Source: Theobroma cacao
Taxonomy: Eukaryota; Streptophyta; Magnoliopsida; Malvales; Malvaceae
Direction of reading: 5' to 3'
DNA: 64,000 nucleotides
NCBI RefSeq assembly: GCF_000208745.1
Contig: NC_030855.1
Span: 25,611,549-25,675,548, forward strand
In this document: positions 22,072-38,101 of the stretch, piece by piece
Position numbering within the stretch: position 1 is the first letter of the stretch
How the letters are laid out: the number at the start of each line of letters is the position of its first letter
Program-made: the position numbers and the translations under genes
Notes under the pieces: generated by a model
The model's database searches: none
What the model saw: the letters and a program-made list of their open reading frames with translations, nothing else
Told to the model about the DNA's origin: nothing

Positions 22072-25000
22072 TATAAGTTTTTTTTTAAAAAAATGAAAGA
22101 TGATGGTTTTACTTATATAATTTTTTTTTATTGGATGATGTTATCTTGTAACGATTAAATGTTAGATTTCTTATGAGTTTATATCTTAGTTGAATTTCTT
22201 TATCAATTATTAATTAATTTTAAATTAAACACTTAACGTAATATCATATTCAAGTTTATCATGTTGTGATTATAACTTAGGAGCTTATTCATGTGCTAGG
22301 TTTCTGTGTTTCGCTTGTTAGTACTATATTGACATGTGAGGGAGAGTGTTTGGTGCTGTTGTCTCACATCGTTGGTTTTAAGTTTGATGCTTAACAACTT
22401 TTTTGCCAACTTTCTTTAATCCTGTTTAATCTCTTGTCAATGATTACAAACTCCCTAGAATGGTCCATTACCCAATTTCGGTATTTCAATCCTTTCACCC
22501 AATTTCCTAATAAGGCTTGTCATACAACAGTAAAAGCCACCATTGATGGTCAATGAAAATGAAAAAAAAATATACAATAAGAAAGGATAAATTTGCAAAT
22601 TTTGTAAATTCCATCCTAATTCAATGATGAAGAAACAAAGTCCTCCAACAGTGATCCCTCAATGACAAGGTGTCAATTTTAGGGCTCCAACCTTGTTCTA
22701 CATGGTCGCAACATCCTTAAATGTTTGAACCAGTAGACTAGCGGACAACCTAAGACAAGCTAGGATTGCAATAGAAAAGAGGGGAGAAACTAGGACTGAT
22801 ACAGTCTCTCAGATCTTGAAAGGACTAGTTTCTGAATCTTCAGCGTGTCAGTGTACTGTTGGCTTGGAAGCTGCAGGTGTCAGCGTGAGGCATGGCAAAA
22901 TAGAAAGGTAAATAGAATTCTTCAGTAAAATCTTTATTTTATTGTAACTAATTGGGGAAACCAAGCACTCGGAATGCTACTAGAAATGCTAGTAGCATGG
23001 TAATTTTATAATTAAGATTGCACACGAATAAGGTATTTTAGCATAGTAATCTTAATATTTTAAATACATTCAAGCATAGCAGTTGGTTTATTGATTTATA
23101 TATTATCTTTTATTTAAAAAATAAAATTTGAATCCTCCCTTTTTCAATTACAAAAAAAAACCTTAATACTCTAAATACTATTTGTTAAATATCCGACTGT
23201 GCAATCCTATCCGAAACAAAAATCTCTCGTCCCAAACCAAGGAGAAATGAGCAAAATCAGCCAAGGTGAAAGTTGAACACTTTTGTTTGACTTTATGTGA
23301 AGTGGAAAGTGGAATGGAGACAGTGGGGAAGGTGGTCCATCTTCTGAGAACTGTTGCTTTCATGGTTTCCCAAAACAATTGAAAGGAATTAACGTTTCTG
23401 AAGATTATCTATAGCCTTTCATCATTTATCCAAATGGCATGCCAAGGGGGAATGAAACCAAAACCAAGACTCGTTTTCCAGGCTTGGGGCGGGGGCGGGG
23501 GGGGATAGAAAATATGGTAACCCTTCTTGATTCCTCTGGAGAAGAGAAAATCCAAAACAGGGTATGAAAAGTATTGTAAAAACCAAATCGCCATTATATC
23601 ACTGTATTGAAGGGCAGCCATGAAATTTACAGAAACGGATACGTGCATTGTATCATTTCCTGCACACCAAAGAGAAATACTTGGTAGATGACATAAGAAT
23701 TACTAGTGACTTGACATGACCTGTTTTATTCTCTGTTTTCTTTTTCTTTTTTTGGAGAGGGGGGTGTTGTGGGGAGTGGGATAAAAAGCTGATCTGTTAT
23801 CAGATAGGAATTTTCGGTCATTGAAATTTAAATTCAGCATTAATATATACCACAAGTTATTTTGAATCCTTGCTATCACTTTCTGCTTTGATCATAGGCA
23901 GTTTCTGTAATATGTCACATTCTTGTAGATGATTTTAAAGCCTAGAGTTCTTGTCTGCTTGCCTGACAAAAATCTGGACAATTTTCTTTTACAAAATTAA
24001 TTAATTAATAAAATTAAACATCTTTAAACAATGTTCTTATCTAGTTACCCCCGAGAAGTCCCATGGGCAAATGGCAGGGACGTGAGACCAAAGCAGCCAT
24101 GTTTCTGTACCGTATTTGGCTCATAGCACAAGGACCTTGGGCTTCACTCTTTTTCTTGTAAGGAGTAGTAAATTGCAAAATACTACTACTACTTCAAAGC
24201 TCCAGGACAAAAAGACAGGTATATTTTAAAAAGTTTCTATTCCTTCCAAGTCGTTTGCTTGTTTTATCATTGTCTCTTGCACAACTCTTCTGGATGGTTA
24301 TGATTTGATGCTTACCCAACCGGTACTCTTTCCAATGCTTCTTTTCGAAATTATTTAAAATGCTTAACTAAATTGCGTGCTCTCTCTCTCTCTCCCCCCC
24401 CCTTGTGCATGCGAGAAGAACATTGTGCAACATGTGAATGCAAATCTCCTCACCATTTGACATATCTATCCTGAAAGCAAAAATTGCTTGATAAAGGTTA
24501 TTTGGGACTCATCTTTCTTGCATGCATTTGGACTTATCTCCTAATTGGTTCAGAGAGGGAGGGCAAAGGTTCAAAGTTTTGGAGGGGTGAGAGCAACAAA
24601 ATGCTTAATCCCATCATTTGCTAAACCCTGAGTCATGGGCGAAAGCTTTTGATACTAGTGGCATTAGGTTGGATCATTTGACATATGGTTCCACTTTTTC
24701 TATATGGCAAGAGGAAGAAAAACCCATTTTTGATTGTACTCTATTGGCATATATGGTATTCGGGTCGTTATAATTATGAGGATACATGCATGTGCCTAGA
24801 TTATCTTTTGCATTTGCATGGTTGTCTTGTAGTATGGTTTGGGTCATCATTTTGCAGAGCTGGCTAAAAGTAACAAAGGATTATTTCGAGGTTGACCACT
24901 CTTTCACCTCTTATTTTCCACAATCCACGTGATGGGTTCATAAATAAGCAGTCAAGCAACCTCTCCATAGGCAAGGTAGAGCAGGGCAAGCAAGAGGTGC

Positions 25001-25700
25001 CGGCATAGCTTTCTCAATCTTTTGATTAGGTTGGGAATGATCCACCGCCTTTCCCTGGCACTTCTGGCTATAGTGCATGGCAGAATAATTTGATTGGATT
25101 GATGCTAACAGATTTGCTAGCGATTTTGCCGAGGAGGCACTTTCACTCAATAAGACTAATGGTGGATTGGCTGATGTCCCACCAATCTGATAGATCTTGC
25201 AAAACAGGACAATGGCGGCTGGTTCCTTGGGTTTGAATATCTGCTTATAGCGAGAAAGCAAACACAGAGCAGAATCGGATATGTCGAGGAGAAAGCATGG
25301 GGTTCTAGAGAAAAGAATTTAGATTCCTGATAGTACTCATGGATGAGATTAGGTTGCTCATTCTGACGGGTCCAGCATTATTTCAGGTTTTGGTCTCATT
25401 CTGACATGGTTTTTTCTTTCATATTGAACCCTTTGTTTCGTTTTCCCTTTGCCATATATTAATCAACAAAAACATTGGAGAAGTCCAAACTCAAGTCCTT
25501 GATGCAGCAGATACTTGGTTCTTTAGAGCTTGAAAATCCGCACATGGTTAATTTCATATTCCAAAACCCACAAAAGTATAAATGTCAAAATTCTTAAAGA
25601 CGAGAGAAAAAAGACCTTCACAAGCAAAACAGACTTTAGGTTTGGCCCGCTGTGTCTAGACACTTGAGCTTCTATTCAGGCAGTAATTTAATCAATAACT
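19075..25700. other. 6.6-kb gene-poor region
   Basis: No gene is supported. Open frames such as 21644-22030 (minus) and 24938-25261 (minus) show no family motifs, and simple-sequence content is high. It contains the promoter side of the 18-19 kb gene, a (GA)n run near 20755-20772, a TA microsatellite at about 22039-22070, a CT/C run near 24382-24402 and a G-rich run near 23488-23503. I looked for conserved plant microRNA and tRNA sequences and saw none. Unmarked transposon relics or noncoding RNA genes cannot be excluded. Confidence 0.5.
22039..22070. repeat. TA dinucleotide microsatellite
   Basis: Uninterrupted run of about 16 TA units beginning after gctaata. It is a plain simple-sequence repeat with no associated gene. 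Confidence 0.9.
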
Positions 25701-29962
<4,262 letters not shown>

Positions 29963-32900
29963 CTCTTTTACCTTGTGTGTTTGGTTTGGTTTGGTGGTTT
30001 AAACCCAACTCACTACTCTGTTTCAGTTAAGCCTCGCGAGCGTGAATCTATCAGATTTGTCCAGAGCTCGTACGCACGGTCGTTCTTAAGTCAAACTCAA
30101 GGGTAATAATGTCTTTTTAGGGACTGTTTACATTCCGGGCTTGGGAGACTCCGCCATGGAATAAGGTACTGATCCCTCGAAACGGCTGGGTATTTCGGGA
30201 ATTTTAACGAACTAAACGACAATTAAGAACGCAGTTTCGTGGTCCAGTTGGCTGAAGATGAGGCCGGGTAAACATGATGATGGGGGGCTCCTGTCCTTAC
30301 CTAACCTTCATCTTGGTAGGTGGGATCATCAGATTCAGATATATTAAACTTTTTGTAACGCTAAAAACAGAATATTCTAATATTCCATATCTTAAGGCCC
30401 TGTTTGGTACATGATGATCTCTTTCATCAGGCGATTTATTCATCCTGCTTAGATCATAATCGAGAATGATTGGATCACTTGTTTTATCTAATGATCCAAG
30501 TTTCATCTAAACCAATAAAAAAAATTATCACGAAAACATTTTAGAACAAATTTACTTTTGATGGTGCGTATCAGAACACATAAGTATCTACTTTTTATTA
30601 TTTTTATTATAAGCCAACTTAAATGATCTTAGTCTTTGCATAAACATGTCAATAACCAAATGTTACCTAATAGTATTATTTATTTATTTTTTGAAAGAAT
30701 ATTATTTATTTATATAATAATTATAGGTATAATCATAGAGTAACATATTGCTTTCATCAATTGAAGCATCAAGTTTGTTTAAGTAGTTCAAGATACCCTT
30801 CTAGGCTCTTAGCTTTAAGAAATGAAAAGAAAAAGCAACTCAGATTCTCCTCAAGAATAATCGTTGTAGAACAGAATGTTTGATCATGAGCCATGAATGT
30901 AGAATCATTGCTGGAACTGGGATGCCATGGGCTCGGTAGCTCCAGGGAGGAAAACCCAAAAAAGTGGACTTCTTGTCCAATTCTTTTGAGTTGGTCCCAA
31001 CATATCGGGGCTTATCTAAGTGTGGTTGAGCTTGTGACCTGGGTCAAGGTCTGATCTGACCCAAGCCCACTAGGTCTCGAATGGCTCGGGTTTGGTCTTT
31101 CTGTAGAGTTGAACTTTGATTGGAAATGGTTCTGATAATCTTTCCTACTGATTTTAATGGTGGGTGCTTTCTAAAATTAATATACAGGAACTGGGGTTCG
31201 TCCTAATTCATTACGAGTGTCACCAATGAAGAGTGCATCTTTGTGTAGAAGAACGCTAAACAATGGATCACCACCATCGCCGCCACCACCACCATCATCA
31301 TCATCATATTTTTATGAGCAGATATGATTTGCAAAGCAATCTCGGGTGCATGCGAGGTCGAGAGTTATAAAGAAAAACATTGCTAGAATGCTTTGGGTGT
31401 TCTTCAGATGGATGGCAATGGCATGCATGAGCAAAACTAGCTAGGTTTTGCCCCACCAAATCATAAAGACAATCAACTATGTCGGAATAACAAGGAAATA
31501 ATGTCTGCCCCTAAGACCCAGAGCCTGATCCTGACAGCATACAGAAAAATTAAATGACACCTAAATAACGTGCTGTTGATGACAAACTGGAACCAGAATG
31601 ACCCCAAGTGCTCAAATCTGGAAAGTTTAAAAGAACTCACCAAGTCCTACAGATAGGCAGCGTCCTCTTAACTTGAAGGCCAAAACGTGCTACTGCACTT
31701 TTTCTGTCCTTTACCCTGTTGCCCTTTCCTCTTTTCTGTACCGTGAACTCTGCAAAAGCCACGATTTTGATGAACATCCCAAGTCATTAAAATTCTTCTC
31801 TCTTTTCCTGTTCCCTGGTTCTCTCGAAAGTAACCAAAAATGTCAGGGGAACACCCTGTCTTTTGATTACGCCTAGGCTGAGGGCTTGGGCTTTACCTTT
31901 TTCAGATGATCATCATAGCAACATGTGCCATTGTGGCGTGGTTAATACCCAAATTTCTTCCATTAATTTCCTAGTAATTAAGGTCGGTAATTCATGATAC
32001 ACACAAATGATTATCACATGCTAAACTCAGAGTGTTTTTATAGTAAGTCTTACCCCTTTCATAGTTTTTCTTCTTTTTACCTTCTTTTCTTCCTCCAGGT
32101 CGAAAACATAAAGAAGAATCCATAAAAGAGATTCCGTCCAGCTAAGCAAATCTTTATCGGATATTATCCATAATTCAATTAGGCAACCGGTAGGCAGTAG
32201 AAGAATGCATGCATTAGACTCTGCAATTACGAGAAATTCAATTTAGTTCATCTAATCATTTGCAACCCAAAAGAAGAGTTGGAATAAAGTTAGCTAAGAA
32301 CAAGTGGAAAAGAAAAGAATATGCTTTGTTATCAAAGCAACCGTCTTTTGTATATCATCAAAACCTGGACCCGTCTCATGGGGCAGTTCTTTCGTTTCCT
32401 ATCACAGTATCTGATCAGGTTCATGGTAGTTGATCAGAAACTTTCTGCTAGCAGACTGTTTGCATCGTTTAGAATATGCTTCAAGTTGATGATTAACACT
32501 TCTCTCAGGGCCGCAGCAGCAGCCATTGGCTATCTAAAGTCCTTGAAGTTCAGTTAGTACTCACTAAAGCTGATTCCCTCAGGGCATGTGAAGCCAACCA
32601 AACCCTTTTTTTTTTTGGCCATTTCTGACTTTAATTCTTATGATGGTAGCCTAAACTTTTGAAATAAAGGACCAATTTAAAGGTTTCATGGAGCCTGTCC
32701 TTTCCATTTTAACCGAAACTTTGATGACTAGGCCACCTAACACTACTTCTATAAAGGATAGTTCTATTAAAGATATATACATCATGATCACAAGCTCATT
32801 TAACAATGGAAATGTTCCCCAATTGCCTTCCAATCTAACCCTTCCAACCACCCCTAGTCTTTTACGTATTCATTGTCTCAAACTCAAGACACAATCATGC

Positions 32901-32983
32901 TTAACGTGACCCACTTGCCATTGTTCATAAATGATTATTTTGGCACAGATTTTCCTTCAAAGATCCATGCCTCATGCTTGAAG
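29963..32983. other. Intergenic region between PFP-beta and OFP
   Basis: The left end (29963-30150) is the 5' UTR/promoter side of PFP-beta. It contains a putative MITE at 30396-30667 and a CCACCATCATC-type trinucleotide-rich stretch near 31266-31308. The right end (to 32983) is the OFP upstream region. Short open frames (e.g. 31673-31876, 32321-32557) have no recognizable features. Confidence 0.55.
30396..30667. mobile_element. Putative Tourist-like (PIF/Harbinger) MITE
   Basis: A non-coding 272-bp segment that starts ggccctgtttggta and ends taaccaaatgttacc. The ends form an imperfect terminal inverted repeat (GG.....TTTGGT.). It is flanked on both sides by TAA (30393-30395 and 30668-30670), as expected for the 3-bp target-site duplication of PIF/Harbinger elements. 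The interior is AT-rich with no open frame. The inverted repeat is weak, so this is a candidate only. Confidence 0.45.
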
Positions 32984-33451
32984 ATGAAAGCCTCTAAAGA
33001 ACACAAGAAGCAGAAGCTTCAACAGAGGGGATGCAGGGCCCTGTGTTGTAGTTGCAGGCTGAGTGTGTCTTCTTCAGAGGAAGCAGAAAGCTCCAATTCT
33101 GATCGGTTTGCATCCATATCAAGCCTAGCGCACGCCATGGTCCAAGAGAGGTTAGACCAAATGATCAGAGAAAGGCAGGAGACGAGGCACATAGAGCGGA
33201 GGCGGCAAAGAAGTGAAGGGACTAAATTCGTTGTTATGGTAGCCATGGAAAAGTGCTCTTACGATCCAAGAGAAGATTTCAGAGAGTCTATGGTTGAGAT
33301 GATTATGGCGAACCGGATTCAAGAGCCCAAGGACCTTCGCAGCCTCTTGAATTACTACGTTTCAATGAATTCTGAGGAGTATCATGGGATTATACTAGAA
33401 GTTTTCCATCAGGTTTGCACTAGTTTGTTTTTATGTTGTAAATGCCATTGA
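32984..33451 (+). CDS. OVATE family protein (putative transcription repressor)
   Basis: Intronless, predicted 155-aa protein. The start was chosen at ATG 32984 ([11 protein letters not shown]); the upstream in-frame ATG at 32873 would add 37 residues that do not look like family sequence. The N-terminus is basic, followed by a Cys pair cluster (CRALCCSC) and a Ser-rich segment. An Arg/Glu-rich helix ([20 protein letters not shown]) precedes the OVATE domain at about 85-150, with [36 protein letters not shown] and [18 protein letters not shown] proteins are plant nuclear repressors that interact with KNOX/BELL homeodomain and TRM proteins and influence organ shape. It is short for the family. 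Arabidopsis OFP9 (At4g04030, as I recall) lies beside fibrillin and PFP-beta genes, so OFP9-like is the likely class. Confidence 0.88.
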   Translation: MKASKEHKKQKLQQRGCRALCCSCRLSVSSSEEAESSNSDRFASISSLAHAMVQERLDQMIRERQETRHIERRRQRSEGTKFVVMVAMEKCSYDPREDFRESMVEMIMANRIQEPKDLRSLLNYYVSMNSEEYHGIILEVFHQVCTSLFLCCKCH

Positions 33452-34376
33452 AAACCAATGTGATATCTTTTCAGAATAACTGGTCTACTCTTGAACAATT
33501 ATGAGCAATGTCTACTGCATGGGAGGACTGTTCATCTGGGATTTTTCTGTGACTCTGGGCTAAATAACTAAATTAGTATATTAAATATGAAAGCCTGCCC
33601 TGTAGAAGCAATGAAAAGGTTATAATAAAGGACGAACATTGATCCTTTAGAAAGCAAGTACAGGAATTGTTTTGTTATCTATCCAGTGATTGCAAAAGTT
33701 TCAAAATTCACTGTTTCTGATAGGTACAAGGAGGATAAGAATCCAATCTCATCAATTTCAAATTAGGAAAAAAGACACTCAAAATCTGATTTGTTAAACA
33801 ATAATCTGAAACAAAACTTAAAACTCTCTCAACCTTGAAAGAAAAACTATGAATATGGGTTTGAATCATCGGGGAAGGATCGCATGATGAAGTAACAGTC
33901 ATGTTCTGTCCTTGTTTCTTCATCAGATGGGATCAAAGCCATTGAAAAAGGAAAAAAAAAACGTATGCCCTTTTTGGTTGTGTAAACAAGAGACATCCCA
34001 GATTGGATAAATGATGGATCGAGCAGGCACGGGTTCCAGTTCGTCCCATTGCTTCCCTGGCATGACGGGTAGGCTCGCTAATAGAAATTTATCCTTTTCT
34101 GATTTACCAAATCTGATTGCAGCCTGCAATCAGGTTATGCCGTTGTGTACATGTGTTGCTAGTTAGATATAGAAAATGATGCTAGTTGATGATTATAAAG
34201 AAAGAACATTGGTTTTGACTGCTTGTTTCTGAATGATAAATCAAGCCAGATAAGTACATTGATTCCTCATGTGCTACGCACCAGACAAACTTGCAGAGAA
34301 ATTAACAAAGTTTTGATGGTTTACACACAAAATACAAGGGTAACAAGCAGCAAAAAATAATCTTAATCAATCTTAA
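33452..34376. other. Convergent spacer between OFP and ankyrin gene A
   Basis: Holds the 3' ends of the plus-strand OFP and the minus-strand ankyrin gene. An open frame at 33923-34129 (minus) has no recognizable domain. No RNA gene or transposon structure was seen. Confidence 0.5.
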
Positions 34377-37134
34377 TTAATTAGGCCTAAACCGGTCTAA
34401 ATCCCAGTTCCCAGGTAGAATCGCCTGTATGAAGTCAACAATGCTTCTGATAGCAGCGACGGTGTACTCATAATAAAGAGGGAACTGAAACATCGCAAAC
34501 ACACAGATAGGAAGGAATGCAGCAGCATACGTGAGAGTTGCAGTCCACTTTTTCTCTAAATGAATAAGGAGCAAAATTGTAGCTGTGAACGAGAGCATGG
34601 TCGCCGTCACGGAGAAGAAGAGAAAGATGAAGCCAAGCATTAGCTTTCGAGGGAGAGTCCGAAGAAAATCATCGATCTCAAGGGAAGATGTGAGGACGGA
34701 AAGAAAGACCACCACTGAGGTCAAGGAGCTTGCCAGGCCTGCAACGTCCATGACAGTGAAGAAAGAATAGAGAGGTCTTTCGAGGAGAAGGGGTTTGCCG
34801 TTTGCTGCATATAGGATCATAAAAAATCATTAATGCATATATATATATATTTAACAATGTTTCTTTCAAGGAAATTGTAGCAAATAAATTCACCAACAAG
34901 AGGCCTTACTAAGGTAACCTCCTGGTGCGGTGTATGCTGCTGCGAAGACAACAGTAGCAACAAGGACTGCAACAGTCGAGCAAGACTGAGAGGTGTTCTT
35001 CACCCATTCTTGTGCAGCTTTATGTTGGTCTTCGTGCTTCTTGTTGAACGACTCCTTTGCAGTGAGATTCTCCTTGTTGCGGTGCATGGTATAATATAGG
35101 GGAATTCTATGTTGCACATCCTGCATATATATACAAAAACAACAATGAAATTCTTCTTCCAAGGAAAGAAATAAATTCGGATTATCAAGCAATTCAAGTT
35201 CAAATCTTCCTTAAGAATCAAACAAGGCTAAGTTAGAAATGGCTGACCTTGAACCATTTCAACTCCTCTTGCAGTTTGAGAGCGACAGTGGTGCTGGTTC
35301 CTCCAGTATAATATTCCATCACAGCAGTATAATGCAATATGGTGCAGCCATAATTGTCAATCCCCAAAACCAACCTGTGGCTCGCCTCTTTCCTCTGATT
35401 CACAAGATCAAAGATGTGGCTATGACGGTGCAGGATGGCAAGATGCAATATGTTCTGTCCATTTTGGTTAACGTGCTCCACTGCTTGCGGGTACACCTCA
35501 AGTATCTCCTTAACAATCTCCTGGATCCCTGTCCTAGCTGCTGTAAGCAGCGGGGTATCAGGTAATCGACTTCTCCTCTTTGCTGAAGGAGCTGCCTCCA
35601 TGTCTTCTTCCTCTCTGTCTAAGCAAATCAAGTTGTCCTCCTCTGCTTCATGGGGCACCAACCACGAAGCATCCCTCCTCACCAGCATCCCCATCAATTT
35701 AACCGCTGATGTATTCATTTTCTTTTTGGTCCATAGCTTCTCAATGGTTTTCCATCCTATTGATATATATATATATAAACGTCATGCAAAACTTGGATTA
35801 GTTTTATTAATCCTGAAAAAGAAAACTACAAAAACCAACATGAATAATACGGAGTAAAAGGAGAGAAGGTATATCAATCGCACCCTTAGCGAGACATCTC
35901 CATAAACGGCGGTACATTCTCATCCTGAAACTTGTATCACTGATTTTGCTTGGCTGGCCGCGGCCGCGTTCCAAATCTTGGGTCCGAATTGATGAAATTA
36001 ATGGATTAAATTTATCATCATCATCATCATCGTCATCGCCTAAACTGTCCGGGAGGCCTGCGGTAAATCAAGTGCAATCTAAATCAGTAGTTTTCAACAA
36101 CCAAGAAAACGATTTGAAATGAATCTTTGAGTTTAAATCAAATGGAAGAACAGCGGTTCACGTTGGTGTGACATATATAAATAATTAGAAGACATACGAT
36201 CATAGAGGAATTCTGCGAATATGTTCTTGCGAGAAGTACTCCTGAAAGCAGTTGGCATGCTGGCGAGCAGGTGAAGACATGTGTTCCCATCCTTCTCCAT
36301 CTTGTAACTTGCTAGGTTTGGATCTTTGTTCAGTAACCATATAGCTGAATCTGCATTGAAAGCCAGAGATAAAACTGATGAATTTTGCTGAGTAATTAAG
36401 CAGCAACATAGCAAATATATGTTAAAAGCAAAGATTTAACTGTGATTTTGTTAGCATTTTGATTTAAGTTTCCACCACATGCATGCATTTTCTCAAGTTT
36501 TGTATCATCATATCCTAATGTGTAAGACATTGAATGAATTGAAATATATACCAAAGTTTTGGTAGATGACAGCAATATGAAGAATGGAGATTCCATCGTT
36601 TCTTTTGAAGTGATCATGAAGAGTTCCAACTTCTTCAATTTCTTTTGCCAGATACATAACCATCTTTGCGCTTCCAAACGCTGCAGCCCTATACAGAGGG
36701 GTTTCGCCTAAATTGTTTCGATCTGCTAATATCTCTTCCCGTTCGCGGATATCTTTCTCATGGACAGTGCTCGACCCGTGAGGCAACAGCAGTGTTGTGA
36801 CCAAGAAATCTGCTGCTTTCACTTTCCCAGAGACGGCCACCTCATGCAGGATTGTGTTCCCATGAATGTTCTTCAACTTCAACACATCACGTTTCCTGGA
36901 GGGCGGCACCATTTCAAGCAGAACCCGAAGCAGTTCCTCGCTCCCTCTGTAAGCTGCAATGTGGAACACGGTATCTTTACCTGCCGTGATTGGCATGAAC
37001 AGTGTATCATCAGGTCTGCAGCTGTAGAAGTTCTTCAGGGATGGGGCGTCATCTTGCAAGGCACTTTCATAGGGCACTCGTGTATGTTCAAAAACAGTAG
37101 CCATCTCTGTCTGGGTATCTATTTCTTTCTCCAT
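34377..37134 (-). CDS. Ankyrin repeat/PGG-domain membrane protein (array copy A)
   Basis: Predicted 685-aa protein of the ACD6/ITN1-like class: cytosolic ankyrin repeats plus a C-terminal PGG (DUF3447-neighbouring) four-helix membrane domain. Arabidopsis relatives act in salt/ABA and defence signalling at membranes; the role of this copy is unknown. Exons are 36552-37134, 36198-36350, 35884-36057, 35248-35756, 34910-35120 and 34377-34804; the 2058 nt close in phase. The N-terminal ankyrin block includes KDTVFHIAAYRGSEELLRVL, HGNTILHEVAVSG and LGETPLYRAAAFG. A linker with a run of seven Asp follows, encoded by a GAT microsatellite near 36016-36042. The second ankyrin block includes DTPLLTAARTGIQEIV and NGQNILHLAILH. 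The PGG core is AAAYTAPGGYL, followed by three further hydrophobic helices. Relative to copies B and C, one intron in the linker is missing or unrecognized, giving six exons instead of seven. Confidence 0.9.
36016..36042. repeat. Coding GAT/ATC trinucleotide run in ankyrin gene A
   Basis: The plus strand reads catcatcatcatcatcgtca within exon 3 of the minus-strand ankyrin gene A. It encodes a run of seven Asp in the linker between the two ankyrin blocks. Copies B and C have only DDD or no run here, so the tract is particular to copy A. Confidence 0.8.
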
Positions 37135-38101
37135 ATCTCTCTGTTCACTCTTGATGGGCTGCTTGGCTAGCTAGCAAGGTAGTCTTATGGTAGTCTGAAG
37201 CCTGGTTTTATAGATTGCTCTTTGCTTGAAGGAGAGCATATGGAAATGGTATCTTCACTTTTCTTAATTAGCCAGGCTGAACATAGAAAAGAAAAAGTTG
37301 CAGCATTCGTAAGAATGTAGTAAAGTGCAGAAGCACAAACAGACTTCCTCCTTGCAGATGCCGGAAACTAGAAACCACAAGCCAATCTTTATGCTTTCCT
37401 TTGTAAGCATTCACAACGATTGCCTCGCCCTTTTCAGCTATGTAACTGTGATATGTCCCTTTATCGATTGCAAATGTATGTAGAGGTTACTGCATTTCAT
37501 ATGGGAAGTATTTCTATTCATATAATAATTAGGTTTCAATTTAAAATTTTTACTCAATTTCTTATCTAATCGGTACTTAGGACGAACTTAGTGATATAAT
37601 TGTCATATACATACATGATATAATGTAGGTTCTAATAACTTTGGTTATTTTATATTGTTGTCATGTATTTTCAAATTACATAACTCGAACTTGTTACGTA
37701 AATAATTTACTTATAATATTAAAATATTAGAAAAAATTTTTAAAATCCTTTATATTTATTTTTAGGAGGGAGGATGGAAATAAAATAATCTTGAAAGGTT
37801 GTGGTCACAATTCATGTACATTATTTAGAAAAGTTAAACAAAACTTGAGTAATTGTTTTTATATTATTTTTTTCAAATTTTTTATTAAAAAAAATATTTT
37901 TTATATTTAATTCAACGATGGGTGCATGATTTCTTCTTAAAAAGTAACTTACACTTGTTACGTCAATATTGAAAGTACTAAAAAAAATTCAAGACCATTT
38001 ATGTTTATTGAAGAACATCAGAGAATTCATACACCAATATTCAACGAAGCAAGAAGGGGAAGCTACACATGTATTGTTTCCAGAACTGAATGAGAAAAAT
38101 T
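37135..38101. other. Spacer between ankyrin genes A and B
   Basis: Promoter side of gene A (left) and 3' side of gene B (right). The middle (37500-38000) is AT-rich. A short TATAGA-containing stretch at 37208-37216 (cggttttatagattgc-like) resembles one upstream of gene B (tttgtttatagactcg at 40938-40953), about 75 and 55 bp before the respective ATGs; these may be matching core promoters. Confidence 0.5.

Noticed and set aside
24938..25261. Minus-strand 107-codon frame downstream of PFP-beta
   Set aside because: No recognizable domain, no matching exon signals, and composition looks random. It could be an orphan or transposon scrap but cannot be supported.
33923..34129. Minus-strand 68-codon frame between OFP and ankyrin gene A
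   Set aside because: Reads smoothly at first, but no family, start context or exon neighbour could be found.
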